This document shows, in pieces, positions 37,790 through 47,584 of a DNA stretch of 64,000 bases (position 1 is its first letter; every line of letters starts with the position of its first letter). Under the pieces are notes generated by a model that saw only the letters and a list, made by a program, of their open reading frames with translations, ran no database searches and was not told the DNA's origin. Source of the stretch: Parazoarcus communis SWub3 = DSM 12120 (lineage in GTDB: Bacteria; Pseudomonadota; Gammaproteobacteria; Burkholderiales; Rhodocyclaceae); the NCBI RefSeq assembly GCF_003226565.1, contig NZ_QKOE01000001.1, forward strand, positions 124,001-188,000. Reading direction: 5' to 3'. Both the position numbers and the translations under genes were made by a program.

Positions 37790-38269
37790 ATGAATATCCA
37801 GACAGCCGACCTGTGTGATGCCCATGAAGACGCCGTCAAGGTCGTTGCGCCAATGTTTGCCAGTTTTGGTGGCATCCCCGCTTTCGGTGGCCCGATCAGT
37901 ACGCTGAAGCTGTTCGAGGACAACTCGCTGGTGCGCAAGGCCTTCGAATCCGCCGGCAATGGCCGGGTGCTGGTCATCGACGGCGGCGCTTCGATGCGTT
38001 GCGCGCTGGTGGGTGATCAACTGGCCGAGCTGGCGGTGAAGAACGGCTGGGCGGGCGTACTTGTTTACGGCTGCATCCGCGACGCCAAGGCAATCGGCGA
38101 GATGGCGCTGGGGGTGTTCGCACTGGGCACGCATCCGCGCAAGACAGTCAAGCGCAATACTGGCGAGATCGACGTTCCCGTCACCTTCGGCGGCGTCACC
38201 TTTACCCCTGGCGAATACGTGTACGCCGATGAAGATGGCGTCATCGTATCGGCGACTGCACTGCTCTGA
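37790..38269 (+). CDS. rraA: RraA-family protein
   Basis: 159 residues, full length for the family. Opens [10 protein letters not shown] and has [14 protein letters not shown] and [21 protein letters not shown]. In E. coli, RraA inhibits RNase E; many homologues are instead divalent-metal HMG/4-hydroxy-4-methyl-2-oxoglutarate aldolases. The [15 protein letters not shown] region includes the Gly-Asp-Arg-like aldolase pocket, so either role is possible. AAGGA precedes the ATG at 37790. It lies between clpA and aceA without an operon link. Confidence 0.9.
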   Translation: MNIQTADLCDAHEDAVKVVAPMFASFGGIPAFGGPISTLKLFEDNSLVRKAFESAGNGRVLVIDGGASMRCALVGDQLAELAVKNGWAGVLVYGCIRDAKAIGEMALGVFALGTHPRKTVKRNTGEIDVPVTFGGVTFTPGEYVYADEDGVIVSATALL

Positions 38270-38439
38270 AGCGCACAACCGCCATTACAGCACGCCGATT
38301 TTGCACTCGCTGTCGGGCTCAACCTGTGCGTTGCAACAGGCGGGGTCCGACTTTTCATTTCATCAGTCCAATTTGCGTTTCACAATACGGCATTGTTTTT
38401 TTAAGCAGCTGATTTTTAAATGAAAGATTTTTTCTTATA

Positions 38440-38451
38440 TCTTATATAAGA
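38440..38451. promoter_or_regulatory. 12-bp perfect palindrome upstream of the aceA promoter
   Basis: TCTTATATAAGA, ending 4 bp before the -35 box; a partial copy (CTTATAT) lies directly upstream at 38434-38440. The position suits an activator or regulator of the glyoxylate cycle. Confidence 0.45.
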
Positions 38452-38455
38452 CATA

Positions 38456-38484
38456 TTGCTGCTACGCAGAATGCCCCCTATACT
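38456..38484 (+). promoter_or_regulatory. Sigma-70-type promoter of aceA
   Basis: TTGCTG (38456-38461), 17-bp spacer, TATACT (38479-38484). The predicted transcript start near 38491 leaves a leader of about 115 nt. Confidence 0.65.
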
Positions 38485-38606
38485 GCTTCACAACCGATGC
38501 AGCTTTCTCCCTCGAAGCGAGTCGGTAATTTTGAACGGTTGAGTCGGCCCCCTGATCCCGCCTCACACCATGGTTGTCCCCCTTTTCAAACAGACAAGGA
38601 AGCATC

Positions 38607-39920
38607 ATGACCCTGACCCGCGAACAGCAAATCGCCGCCCTCGAAAAAGACTGGGCTGAAAACCCCCGCTGGAAGAACGTCAAGCGTGGTTACACCGCGG
38701 CCGACGTCGTGCGTCTGCGTGGCAGCCTGCAGCCCGAGTACACCCTGGCTCAGCGCGGCGCCAAAGTGCTGTGGGAAAAGGTCAATGGCGGTGCCAAGAA
38801 GGGTTACGTGAATGCCTTCGGCGCCATCACCGCCGGTCAGGCCATGCAGCAGGCCAAGGCTGGCCTGGAAGCCGTTTATCTGTCCGGCTGGCAAGTCGCC
38901 GCCGACGGCAACACCTCCGAAACCATGTACCCGGACCAGTCGCTGTACGCCTACGACTCGGTGCCGACCATGGTTCGCCGCATCAACAACACCTTCAAGC
39001 GCGCTGACGAAATCCAGTGGTCGCGTGGCATCAACCCGGGCGACGAAGGCTTCATCGACTACTTCCTGCCGATCGTGGCCGATGCCGAAGCCGGTTTCGG
39101 TGGCGTGCTGAACGCCTTCGAACTGATGAAGAACATGATCGCCGCGGGTGCCGCCGGTGTGCACTTCGAAGACCAACTGGCCGCTGCCAAGAAGTGTGGC
39201 CACATGGGCGGCAAGGTGCTGGTCCCGACCCGTGAAGCCGTCGAGAAGCTGATCTCAGCGCGTTTCGCTGCCGACGTCATGGGTGTTCCGACCCTGATCC
39301 TGGCCCGTACCGACGCCGAAGCAGCCAACCTGATCACCTCCGACTACGACGAGAACGACAAGCCCTTCCTCACCGGCGAGCGTACTCAGGAAGGCTTCTA
39401 CCGCGTCAAGAATGGTCTGGAGCAGTCGATCTCCCGTGGCGTTGCTTACGCACCGTATGCTGACCTGGTGTGGTGCGAAACCGGCGTGCCCGATATCGGC
39501 TTCGCCCGCGAATTCGCCCAGGCCGTGCTGGCTGCCTGCCCGGGCAAGCTGCTGTCCTACAACTGCTCGCCGTCCTTCAACTGGAAGAAGAACCTCAACG
39601 ACTCGCAGATCGCTTCCTTCCAGGAAGAACTGTCGGCGCTGGGCTACAAGTACCAGTTCATCACCCTGGCCGGTATCCATGTCAACTGGTACAACACCTT
39701 CAAGTTCGCCCACGCCTATGCTCGCGGCGAAGGCATGAAGCATTACGTCGAAATGGTGCAGGAACCGGAATTCGCTGCTCGCGAACAGGGTTACACCTTC
39801 GTGTCGCACCAGCAGGAAGTCGGCACCGGCTACTTCGACGAAGTGACCACCGTCATCCAGGGCGGCTCGTCCAGCGTCAAGGCGCTGACCGGTTCGACCG
39901 AAGAAGAACAGTTCCACTAA
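38607..39920 (+). CDS. aceA: Isocitrate lyase
   Basis: Cleaves isocitrate to glyoxylate and succinate, the first step of the glyoxylate bypass for growth on acetate or fatty acids. 437 residues. The catalytic motif KKCGHMGGK is intact; substrate-binding WSRGINPGDEG, VADAEAGFGG and NCSPSFNWKK stretches are present. The start is the ATG at 38607, with AAGGA 6 bases upstream. Codon use is strongly biased to preferred codons, suggesting high expression. No malate synthase gene is adjacent. Confidence 0.97.
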   Translation: MTLTREQQIAALEKDWAENPRWKNVKRGYTAADVVRLRGSLQPEYTLAQRGAKVLWEKVNGGAKKGYVNAFGAITAGQAMQQAKAGLEAVYLSGWQVAADGNTSETMYPDQSLYAYDSVPTMVRRINNTFKRADEIQWSRGINPGDEGFIDYFLPIVADAEAGFGGVLNAFELMKNMIAAGAAGVHFEDQLAAAKKCGHMGGKVLVPTREAVEKLISARFAADVMGVPTLILARTDAEAANLITSDYDENDKPFLTGERTQEGFYRVKNGLEQSISRGVAYAPYADLVWCETGVPDIGFAREFAQAVLAACPGKLLSYNCSPSFNWKKNLNDSQIASFQEELSALGYKYQFITLAGIHVNWYNTFKFAHAYARGEGMKHYVEMVQEPEFAAREQGYTFVSHQQEVGTGYFDEVTTVIQGGSSSVKALTGSTEEEQFH

Positions 39921-39955
39921 GAAAAAATCTCCCCGGACAACGGGGGAGGAGACAG

Positions 39956-39984
39956 AAAGGCCACCCCACGGGGTGGCCTTTTTT
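39956..39984 (+). terminator. Rho-independent terminator after aceA
   Basis: AAAGGCCACCCC pairs with GGGGTGGCCTTT, followed by T residues. A weaker C/G-rich hairpin (39929-39945) lies just before it. Confidence 0.85.
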
Positions 39985-40036
39985 CGTCATGCTGCCAAGG
40001 CCGTTTCTACGGACCTGCTGAACATTCTCTGACTGA

Positions 40037-40207
40037 CCCAGGAGGCTGTCGGGCTTGAGGCCGATCTGCTGCGCCAGTGGGAGAAACGGTCCATATCCGC
40101 CCGTTTTTTTTCGTTGCATGGAATGACTATGCGCCTCAAAAACGGTCGAATCTGTCCTCGTTCTCCCTCTGCTCGCTACGATCGCTCAAGTCCGACAGCC
40201 TCCTGGG
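40037..40207. repeat. 171-bp palindromic element with 23-nt inverted ends (MITE-like)
   Basis: The left end CCCAGGAGGCTGTCGGGCTT... and the right end match as reverse complements over 23 nt with one mismatch. Symmetry continues imperfectly inwards: both halves carry cttgag, a gatc core, gggagaa, and a CCGTTTTT / AAAAACGG pair around a loop of about 40 nt. There is no ORF and no obvious target duplication. It lies between the aceA terminator and the stop codon of the Spy-like gene. It resembles a non-autonomous mobile or REP/BIME-like element. Confidence 0.6.
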
Positions 40208-40215
40208 CGTGTCGC

Positions 40216-40743
40216 TCAGCCCCGGCCCGGCCCATAACCACGCCCTTCACCCTTTCCATGCATCGGACCATGGCCACCGGCCAGCTTGGCAAACTCGGCA
40301 TCGAACACCGTTTTCTGTGCAGCCGACAACTTGCCATAGAACGCTTCGACCGCCTTGCGGGTATCGGCCATTTCAGTTTGGCGCAGCTTGCTCATTTCCT
40401 CCATGCGCTGCATGCGATCCACTGCCGTCTTCGGCGTGGCTTCCTTGCTGCGCGCCTCCATGGTTGCAACCATCTTGTCAGCACGTGCCTTCATTGCCGT
40501 CTTGAACGTCGCCCAATCCCCCTGCTGTGCTGGCGTCAGGGCAAGGGCCAGTTCCAGACGGGCAAGCTGAAGATCGGTACGCTCGGCCAATCGCACCTTC
40601 ATCTGTTCCGGCGCCATGCGGTGCATGCCCATGCGCTCACCACGCGGACCATCGCAATCGCCACCACGGGCAAAGGCGGTTGCCCCCACGGCGGTGGTGG
40701 CAAACAGGGCGGCGGCAATGGAAGTCTTGATCCAGGTTTTCAT
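40216..40743 (-). CDS. Spy/CpxP-like periplasmic protein (LTxxQ motif)
   Basis: 175 residues with a signal peptide (1-25, ending AFA-RG). The remainder is helical, Met- and charge-rich, with one LTPAQQ motif and a Gly/His-rich tail. The family includes the periplasmic chaperone Spy and the stress inhibitor CpxP. AGAGGAG precedes the ATG at 40743. It is divergent from an OmpR/EnvZ-type pair, so envelope-stress control of this gene by that pair is plausible. Confidence 0.82.
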   Translation of the reverse strand: MKTWIKTSIAAALFATTAVGATAFARGGDCDGPRGERMGMHRMAPEQMKVRLAERTDLQLARLELALALTPAQQGDWATFKTAMKARADKMVATMEARSKEATPKTAVDRMQRMEEMSKLRQTEMADTRKAVEAFYGKLSAAQKTVFDAEFAKLAGGHGPMHGKGEGRGYGPGRG

Positions 40744-40874
40744 GATGTTTCTCCTCTTAGGGTTTCTGCCTGGCGCCCGGTCGTTCGGGCGACGGAGCCA
40801 TTTGATCACCTGGATGTAAGTCTCATATGTCGGGATCGGCCCGTTTTGCACCCTGATGTCTCCCCCGGCCACGC

Positions 40875-40919
40875 AGATACGCTGAGATACAAAGCACCCC
40901 GGCGCGCAGCTTAAGATAC
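40875..40919. promoter_or_regulatory. Tandem AGATAC repeats, candidate response-regulator boxes
   Basis: AGATAC occurs at 40875, 40885 and 40914 in the 195-bp divergent region between the Spy-like gene and the response regulator. The first two are exactly one helical turn apart (10 bp), the spacing bound by head-to-tail dimers of OmpR-family regulators. Confidence 0.45.
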
Positions 40920-40938
40920 GGGACATGGAGAACACAGC

Positions 40939-41706
40939 ATGAGCCATACACAAGATCACATTCTCATCGTCGACGACGACCGCGACATCCGCACCTTGCT
41001 TGCCGACTACCTGGAGAAGCAGGGTCTGCGCTGCACCGTAGCGGCCGACGGCCGGGAAATGAAGTCCGCACTGGAGCATCATCGGGTCGATCTGATCGTG
41101 CTCGACGTCATGATGCCGGGCGAAGACGGCCTGACCTTGTGCCGCAATCTGCGTGCAGGTGGCGGCAACCATGCGAACACCCCGATCCTGATGCTGACCG
41201 CACGTGGCGAGGACATGGACCGCATCCTGGGGCTGGAGATGGGTGCCGATGACTACCTGCCCAAGCCTTTCGTACCGCGAGAGTTATATGCGCGCATCCG
41301 CGCCATCCTGCGCCGCGCCCGTGCCTTGCCTCCCAACCTTGATGCAGCCCCACCGGCCAACGCGCGGGAACTGCACTTCGCCCACTGGCGGCTGGACACC
41401 GTCAACCGGCATCTGGTCGACGCACAGGGTACGGTCGTTGCGCTGTCCGGCGCAGAGTACCGCATGCTGGGCGTCTTTCTCGCCCACCCACAGCGAGTGC
41501 TGTCGCGCGACCAGCTCATGGAACTGACCCAGGGACGAGAGGCAGATGTCTTCGACCGCTCGATTGACCTGCTGATCAGCCGACTGCGTCAACGCCTGGG
41601 CGACAACGCCCGCGAGCCGGCAATCATCAAGACCGTACGCAACGAAGGTTATGTCCTGGCCTGCGAAGTCACGGCACAACGCCAGACCGTTGCAGACGCA
41701 CCATGA
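40939..41706 (+). CDS. OmpR-family response regulator
   Basis: 255 residues. A receiver domain (7-125) has acidic pocket D12-D14, phospho-acceptor D56 in LIVLDVMMP, T in LMLTARG and K in LPKPF. A winged-helix DNA-binding domain follows (about 155-245, with DVFDRSIDLLISRLRQRL). Its stop codon overlaps the start of the kinase gene (ATGA), so the two are a coupled pair. Closest in style to OmpR/AdeR types; the target is unknown, but the divergent Spy-like gene is a candidate. Confidence 0.94.
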   Translation: MSHTQDHILIVDDDRDIRTLLADYLEKQGLRCTVAADGREMKSALEHHRVDLIVLDVMMPGEDGLTLCRNLRAGGGNHANTPILMLTARGEDMDRILGLEMGADDYLPKPFVPRELYARIRAILRRARALPPNLDAAPPANARELHFAHWRLDTVNRHLVDAQGTVVALSGAEYRMLGVFLAHPQRVLSRDQLMELTQGREADVFDRSIDLLISRLRQRLGDNAREPAIIKTVRNEGYVLACEVTAQRQTVADAP

Positions 41707-43022
41707 AACTGCCCTGGCCACGCAGTCTGTTCGCGCGCCTGATGCTGATCTGGCTGATCGGCATCTCGCTGGTACTGGCGGTCAGCTTCGCACTATTCGT
41801 CGGCGAGCGCGATCGCGTCGGGCGGGATGCGCTGTTCGAGGGTATCGCCCAGGAAGTCGCAAACGTCGCCGACGTACTCGACCGTCTGGCCCCAGAGGAA
41901 CGTGCGCGCTGGATCGACGAACTTGGACGCCGACGACTGCGCCTGAGCCTGAGACCACCGCCCGAGCATCTGCGCCCGCTCCCACCCGATCACCCCATGC
42001 TGCCGGCGCTACGGCGCGCCATGCCAGAGCGCAATATCATGCTCTTTGCACACAGCCGCGGTGACGGCCCCCACCCAGCCTTGTTGCTGAGCCTGAGCCT
42101 GCGTGACGGCAGCAGCGTCAGCGTCCGTCTGCCCGGTATCGCCCCGCTGGCCGAACTGCCGCCAGCCCCGCCTGGCCGCCTGCTGCCAGCGCTGGCGGCA
42201 CTGCTTATCGGCGTCAGCCTGCTTACCTGGTTGGGTGTGCGTATCGCCACCCGCCCTCTGTCGCGAATGGCCGCGGCGGCGCGCGCCCTGGGTGAAGACC
42301 CCGACCGCCCGCCGATGGATACCCGCGGCCCGGTGGAGGTTGCGCAGGCCGCAGCAGCCTTCAACCAGATGCAACAACGCATCGGCGAGCATGTCCGCGA
42401 TCGTACCCGCATCCTGGCGGCCATCTCGCACGACCTGCAGACGCCGATCACCCGCCTACGTCTGCGCGCCGAAATGATCGACGAAGAAACCCTGCGTACC
42501 AAGATCCAGGCAGATCTGGACGCGATGCAGTCCTTGATCAAGGAAGGGTTGACCTACGCCCGCAGCATGGAGGCCGACCGTAGCCGGCAGACGATAGACC
42601 TGAACGGACTGCTTGAAGCCCTGCGCGACGACGCCGTCGACATGGGCTGGTCGGTCGCGCTGGCGGGCACGCTGCGCACGCCCTTCGAGGGGCAGATTTC
42701 AGCGCTACGCCGGGCCCTGTGGAATCTGATCGAGAACGGCGTGAAGTTCGGCCAGCAGGTGGACATCCGTGTCAGCGAGACAAGTGACGGCCAGACGATC
42801 CTGATCCGGGATCATGGCCCGGGACTGCCGCCCGAAGAGCTCGAGAAAGTCTTCGAACCCTTCTACCGTACCGAAGCGTCCCGCAACCGCGAGACCGGCG
42901 GCACAGGTCTTGGCCTGGCCATCGCCCGCAATCTGCTGCGTACCCAAGGCGCCACCGTAACGTTGTCGAATCCGGCTGAAGGCGGCTTGCTGGCCACAGT
43001 GAAACTGCCGCGACGCCACTGA
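41703..43022 (+). CDS. Sensor histidine kinase, EnvZ-like
   Basis: 439 residues. Membrane helices lie at about 12-33 and 160-179, flanking a periplasmic sensor of ~125 residues rich in Arg and Pro. HAMP (about 180-233) is followed by the phospho-accepting H243 in ISHDLQTPITRLRLR, then ATP-binding N box NLIENGVKFG, G1 DHGPGLPPEE and G2 GGTGLGLAIA. It senses an unidentified periplasmic signal and phosphorylates the regulator encoded just upstream. Confidence 0.94.
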   Translation: MKLPWPRSLFARLMLIWLIGISLVLAVSFALFVGERDRVGRDALFEGIAQEVANVADVLDRLAPEERARWIDELGRRRLRLSLRPPPEHLRPLPPDHPMLPALRRAMPERNIMLFAHSRGDGPHPALLLSLSLRDGSSVSVRLPGIAPLAELPPAPPGRLLPALAALLIGVSLLTWLGVRIATRPLSRMAAAARALGEDPDRPPMDTRGPVEVAQAAAAFNQMQQRIGEHVRDRTRILAAISHDLQTPITRLRLRAEMIDEETLRTKIQADLDAMQSLIKEGLTYARSMEADRSRQTIDLNGLLEALRDDAVDMGWSVALAGTLRTPFEGQISALRRALWNLIENGVKFGQQVDIRVSETSDGQTILIRDHGPGLPPEELEKVFEPFYRTEASRNRETGGTGLGLAIARNLLRTQGATVTLSNPAEGGLLATVKLPRRH

Positions 43023-43140
43023 CCATGCCCTCATCCGGAAGCAGATGCAGGCAGCACTCATCAAGAAGCCGGATCGACGAGACGTGTGCCCACCATAGGC
43101 GCAGCGCGTCCGACTCACACCCGATCACCCAGCGAGCTGA

Positions 43141-44706
43141 TCACGATGGCGGCAGATAATGGTCGGCAAGTGCGGAGAACTCGGCAACCTGCGTTGCCAC
43201 CCAGTCCGCGTCCCTCGCCAGTTCGTCGGCCATCAGGTCTGCGACCGCCGGAGCGAGTGCCTGCGCCACGCGGGCGTCCTGAAACAAGGCACGGTGCCGG
43301 CGCGCAAGCACATCTTCTACGGTTCGGGCCTGCTCGGCACGCACTGCGTAGCGTACCTCGGCCTCGGTCAGGCTGGCATCCTGCATCAGGCGCACACCAG
43401 CCCCCTGGATACGATCGAGCGCCTCACGATCACTGCCGTAGGGATCCATGCTGCCTGCCAGAGCACCATGCAGGCGCAGATCGGCCGTGCCCGAGTAGCG
43501 CTTTGGCAGACGCGCAAGGGATTGCGCAACATCGATGGCATCTTCGGCCATCAACCGATAGGTCGTCCATTTGCCCCCCAGCACACTGATCAGACCCTCG
43601 GCGGACACATCGACCAGATGCTCACGTGACAACTGCCGGGTGAGCGAGGCGTCACCCGCACCGATCAGCGGCCGCATGCCGGCGAAAATGCTGCGTACAT
43701 CGGCAGACGAGGGCGCCCGCACCAGATAGCGTCGGGCGGTTTCCAGGATGAAGTCGATTTCGCCCGGCAAGGGCTCGGGCTCGAGTGGGCGATCGCTCCG
43801 GGGCGTATCGGTGGTGCCGAGCAGGCACTTGCCCTGCCACGGAATCATGAACAGCACCCGACCATCGTCGGTTTGCGGGATCAGCAGCGCATCCTTGCCA
43901 GGCAGGAAACCGGCATCGACCACCAGGTGAACACCCTGACTCGGCTTGAGCATGCGGGGGGCGTCGGCACGCGCCATCCGGCGCACATCGTCGGCCCACA
44001 CACCGGTCGCATTGACCACCGCGCGACCCGACACCTTGAAGCGAGCACCGGTTTCCGCATCGGTGATCTCGACACCGGCCACCCGCCCGCCCTCCAGGAT
44101 CAGGCCGGTGACCGGGCAATAATTGAGCGCCACCCCACCCAGGTCGGCAACGGTACGGGCCAGGGCCAGGGCCAGTCGGGCGTCATCGAACTGCGCATCC
44201 CAGTAGGCAATCCCGCCGCGCAAACCGCGAGGTTGTACCGTAGGGAGCGCCGCCACCGTACGTGCTGCATCCAGCACCTGACTGCGGGCAATGCCCCTGC
44301 GCCCGGCCAGCAGATCGTAAAGCCCGAGCCCGGCCGCCAGCATGGGCTTGTCGCGAAACCGGTAGGCCGGCACGACGAAGCGCAGGGGGTGAACCAGATG
44401 TGGCGCATTGTCGAGCAAGCGCGCACGCTCGGCCAGCGCCTCCCGCACCAGAGGAAGCTGCGCCTGGGCCAGATAGCGCACGCCGCCATGAACCAGCTTG
44501 GTCGCACGCGAGCTGGTCCCCTTGGCAAAATCCCGCGCCTCGACCAGCAGCACCGAATAGCCTCGCGCTGCGGCATCCACCGCACATCCCAGACCGGTCG
44601 CCCCCCCACCAATGACCACGATATCCCAAGTGATCGGCTCCGCCAGACGGGCCAGCATCGCCAGCCGGGTGCGCACACCGGCGCCCTTGCCGGGATCGCC
44701 GCTCAT
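43141..44706 (-). CDS. glpD: Aerobic glycerol-3-phosphate dehydrogenase
   Basis: FAD enzyme of the inner membrane surface that oxidises glycerol-3-phosphate to dihydroxyacetone phosphate and feeds electrons to quinone. 521 residues. FAD motif [15 protein letters not shown] (about 30-44), then the [17 protein letters not shown] signature, and the C-terminal GGKWTTYR stretch. The ATG at 44706 overlaps the glpK stop (ATGA), so it is translationally coupled to the kinase. Longer upstream codons lie within glpK. Confidence 0.95.
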   Translation of the reverse strand: MSGDPGKGAGVRTRLAMLARLAEPITWDIVVIGGGATGLGCAVDAAARGYSVLLVEARDFAKGTSSRATKLVHGGVRYLAQAQLPLVREALAERARLLDNAPHLVHPLRFVVPAYRFRDKPMLAAGLGLYDLLAGRRGIARSQVLDAARTVAALPTVQPRGLRGGIAYWDAQFDDARLALALARTVADLGGVALNYCPVTGLILEGGRVAGVEITDAETGARFKVSGRAVVNATGVWADDVRRMARADAPRMLKPSQGVHLVVDAGFLPGKDALLIPQTDDGRVLFMIPWQGKCLLGTTDTPRSDRPLEPEPLPGEIDFILETARRYLVRAPSSADVRSIFAGMRPLIGAGDASLTRQLSREHLVDVSAEGLISVLGGKWTTYRLMAEDAIDVAQSLARLPKRYSGTADLRLHGALAGSMDPYGSDREALDRIQGAGVRLMQDASLTEAEVRYAVRAEQARTVEDVLARRHRALFQDARVAQALAPAVADLMADELARDADWVATQVAEFSALADHYLPPS

Positions 44707-46193
44707 GTCGGCCTCCAGTTTCGCGCGCACGCCACTGCATCCGCCCACCGAGCGCGCTGCGTCGCACGCCAGTCCGCGTTGCGCTGCGGCTCAAAGACCC
44801 GGTCCTGCACCCATTGGCGCTCAAGCACGCCGCGGTCCGTCCAGACTCCGGCCCCCAGGCCCGCCAGATATGCCGCCCCGAGTGCGGTCGTCTCCAGCAT
44901 CTGCGGCCTGACCACCGGCACCCCCAGCAAATCGGCCTGGATCTGCATCAACAGGTCGTTCGACGCTGCCCCACCATCCACCCGCAGTTCGCGCAAGTCA
45001 CCCGTACCATCCAGACGCATCGCCTCGACCAGATCGGCGGTCTGCTGTGCGATCGCGTCCAGTGCAGCACGGGCAAGATGCGCTGCCGAGCTTCCCCGCG
45101 TCAGGCCAAACACGCTGCCGCGGGCCTGTGCATCCCAGTAGGGTGCCCCCAGGCCCGTGAAGGCCGGCACCATCACGACGCCTTCCGCGTCCGGCACCTG
45201 GGCCGCCAGCGCCTGCACATCGGCGGCACGCTCGATCACGCCCAGACCATCGCGCAACCACTGCACCACCGCCCCACCCATGAACACACTGCCCTCAAGC
45301 GCATGGCAAACCTCACCCGCCGATGCCCAGGCCACGGTCGTCAGCAGATGATGCCGGGAGACCACCGCCTCGTGCCCGGTATTCATCAACAAGAAGCAGC
45401 CGGTTCCGTAGGTATTTTTTGCCATGCCAGGCGAAAAACAGCATTGCCCGAATGTAGCGGCCTGCTGATCGCCACCGATGCCAGTCATCGGAATCGCTGC
45501 ACCGAACACTTCGGGGTCGGTCTCTCCGCACTGGCCGATACTATCGACCACGGTCGGCAACACCGACGCAGGAATACCGAAGCAGTCAAGCAAGACCGCA
45601 CCCCAATTGCGTGCCTGCAGATCGTAGAGCAGGGTCCGGGAGGCATTGCTCGCATCGGTGACGTGGAGCCGCCCGCCGCTCAAGTGCCACAGCAACCAAC
45701 TGTCGATGGTGCCAAAGGCAAGCTCGCCGCGCTCGGCCCGCACACGCGCATCTGGCAGCCGATCGAGCAGCCAGGCCAGCTTGGTGGCTGAGAAATACGG
45801 ATCGATCTCGAGCCCGGCGCGCTCGCGTACGAGCGCGCTCCAGCCCTGCTCGCGCAACTGCTCGCAGCGCTGCGCCGTGCGCCGGTCCTGCCAGACGATG
45901 GCGGGCGCCAGCGCCCGGCCGGTCGCACGCTCCCACAACACGGTGGTTTCACGCTGATTGGCAATGCCGATTGCAGCGATATCACCTGCCTTAAGCCCGG
46001 CCATCGCGATGGCTTGGCGGGCACAATCGAACTGGCTTGAGAGGATCTCGTGCGGATCGTGCTCCACCCATCCGGGCTGCGGATAGTGCTGCGTCAACTC
46101 GCGCTGCGCGCTGGAGCATACCCGCCCGGCGTCATCGAAGATCATCGCTCTCGAGCTGGTCGTACCCTGATCCAGGGCAAGGACATGAGCCAT
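44703..46193 (-). CDS. glpK: Glycerol kinase
   Basis: Phosphorylates glycerol with ATP. 496 residues, usual FGGY-family length. N-terminal [14 protein letters not shown], the substrate segment [22 protein letters not shown], and the FGGY signature stretches including [11 protein letters not shown] and the GGGA-like [14 protein letters not shown] near the C-terminus. AAGG lies upstream of the ATG. The glycerol facilitator gene and repressor are not adjacent. Confidence 0.96.
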   Translation of the reverse strand: MAHVLALDQGTTSSRAMIFDDAGRVCSSAQRELTQHYPQPGWVEHDPHEILSSQFDCARQAIAMAGLKAGDIAAIGIANQRETTVLWERATGRALAPAIVWQDRRTAQRCEQLREQGWSALVRERAGLEIDPYFSATKLAWLLDRLPDARVRAERGELAFGTIDSWLLWHLSGGRLHVTDASNASRTLLYDLQARNWGAVLLDCFGIPASVLPTVVDSIGQCGETDPEVFGAAIPMTGIGGDQQAATFGQCCFSPGMAKNTYGTGCFLLMNTGHEAVVSRHHLLTTVAWASAGEVCHALEGSVFMGGAVVQWLRDGLGVIERAADVQALAAQVPDAEGVVMVPAFTGLGAPYWDAQARGSVFGLTRGSSAAHLARAALDAIAQQTADLVEAMRLDGTGDLRELRVDGGAASNDLLMQIQADLLGVPVVRPQMLETTALGAAYLAGLGAGVWTDRGVLERQWVQDRVFEPQRNADWRATQRARWADAVACARNWRPT

Positions 46194-46318
46194 CCTTCAC
46201 TCCCGATATGCATCTGGACCAAGGTTAGACCCTTGTCGCCCGGCTGAACAGGGCAATCGCATGATGTGCCGCAGTATGTTTCAATGGCAGGCTGTTCATT
46301 GCACTGCAACACGCCGAC

Positions 46319-47167
46319 ATGCCCGCCTTGTGGATGATCATCGCCAGTTTTCTGTTTGCCTGCATGGGCGTCTGCGTAAAACTGGGCGCAGCACGCTTTT
46401 CCACTGGCGAGCTGGTGTTCTATCGCGGCTTCATCAGCCTGCTGATGATGCTCGTGGCCGCCCGCGCCGCCAAGGTGTCATTGCGCACGCCGCACTGGCG
46501 CATGCAGCTGTCACGCAGCGTCTCGGGCTCGATCGCGCTGATGTGCTACTTCTTTGCCATTGGCCTGCTGCCACTGGCGACTGCCGCCACCCTGAGCTAC
46601 ACCTCACCGATCTTCGTCGCCATCCTGCTCGTGCTGCTGTTCGGCGAGCGCCTGCGCCCCAGCGCAGCACTTGCTGTACTGATCGGCTTTGCCGGTGTGG
46701 TCCTGTTGCTTCGCCCCACCCTGCAACCCGGACAGTGGCTGGGCGCCGTCGTGGGCCTGGGCGCCGGACTGATCGCAAGCCTCGCCTACATCAGCGTGCG
46801 CGAACTGGGTAAGGCGGGAGAGCCCGAGATCCGTACGGTGTTCTGGTTTTCGACGGTCACCACCGCACTCGGTGCCGGATGGGCGCTGGCCGACGCATTG
46901 CACCTGCCCGACGGTGAAGGGCTGGCGATACTGATCGGCGTCGGCCTGTTCGGCGGACTCGCGCAACTGGCGATGACGCGCTCTTATCGTCTGGGCAAGA
47001 CGGTGGTCTCAGCTGCCTTCAGCTACAGCACGGTGATCTTTGCCAGCCTGTTCGGCATGCTGATCTGGGACGAAACCCTGCCGCTGTCGGCATGGCTGGC
47101 AATTGGGCTGATCATTGCCAGCGGCATCGCCGTCTCGCTGGCCTCGCGCACACGCGCAAGCGATTGA
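46319..47167 (+). CDS. EamA/DMT-family transporter
   Basis: 282 residues with about 10 hydrophobic segments in two EamA repeats (about 5-135 and 150-280). The first-repeat GELVFYRGFISLL and LPLATAATLSYTSPIFVAIL are typical of the RhaT/YdcZ-like drug/metabolite transporter superfamily. Probably exports a metabolite or amino acid from the cytosol; the substrate cannot be predicted. Confidence 0.9.
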   Translation: MPALWMIIASFLFACMGVCVKLGAARFSTGELVFYRGFISLLMMLVAARAAKVSLRTPHWRMQLSRSVSGSIALMCYFFAIGLLPLATAATLSYTSPIFVAILLVLLFGERLRPSAALAVLIGFAGVVLLLRPTLQPGQWLGAVVGLGAGLIASLAYISVRELGKAGEPEIRTVFWFSTVTTALGAGWALADALHLPDGEGLAILIGVGLFGGLAQLAMTRSYRLGKTVVSAAFSYSTVIFASLFGMLIWDETLPLSAWLAIGLIIASGIAVSLASRTRASD

Positions 47168-47224
47168 GCCCGGCGGCGTCCAGGGCTATAGTGGAGCCGT
47201 CATCTTGACCGTACGGAGACTGTC

Positions 47225-47584
47225 ATGATCAGCACCGACCACACCGGCAATCAGGTTGCCATCACCGTATTCGGCGAGTTCACGCTGGCCGATTACCGCG
47301 AGTTCGAGGAACTGGTCAATTACAAGATCAAGTTTGGCGGACAGGTCGATCTGCTGTTCGATCTGCGCGAGATGGCAGGATTCACGCTCGATCTCGCCTG
47401 GGAGGAGATCAAGTTCTCGCGCCAGCATGCACATGACTTCCGCCGCATCGCCATCCTGACCGAAGACCAATGGGTCACCTGGAGTGCGTGGGTGTCACAG
47501 CTGTTCGTCGATGCCGAAGTGCAGGTGTTCAGCCTCGAGGAAGACGCCCGCAACTGGCTCGGCACCGCTGCGGAGGCTGCCTAG
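47225..47584 (+). CDS. SpoIIAA-like (STAS-fold) protein
   Basis: 119 residues of the SpoIIAA-like family: alternating strands and helices with the core LADYREFEELVNYKI and LLFDLREMAGFTLDLAWEEIKFSRQH. The STAS-type fold suggests binding or regulatory functions, but no phosphorylatable Ser/Thr loop as in true SpoIIAA is evident. The last base of its TAG stop is the first base of the GTG start of the sulfurtransferase gene, so the two are coupled. Confidence 0.82.
   Translation: MISTDHTGNQVAITVFGEFTLADYREFEELVNYKIKFGGQVDLLFDLREMAGFTLDLAWEEIKFSRQHAHDFRRIAILTEDQWVTWSAWVSQLFVDAEVQVFSLEEDARNWLGTAAEAA

Larger units (their letters stand above)
38270..38606. other. 337-bp AT-rich regulatory region upstream of aceA
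   Basis: No ORF. Markedly more AT-rich than its surroundings between 38345 and 38460. It contains the aceA promoter and a perfect palindrome listed separately. Confidence 0.7.
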
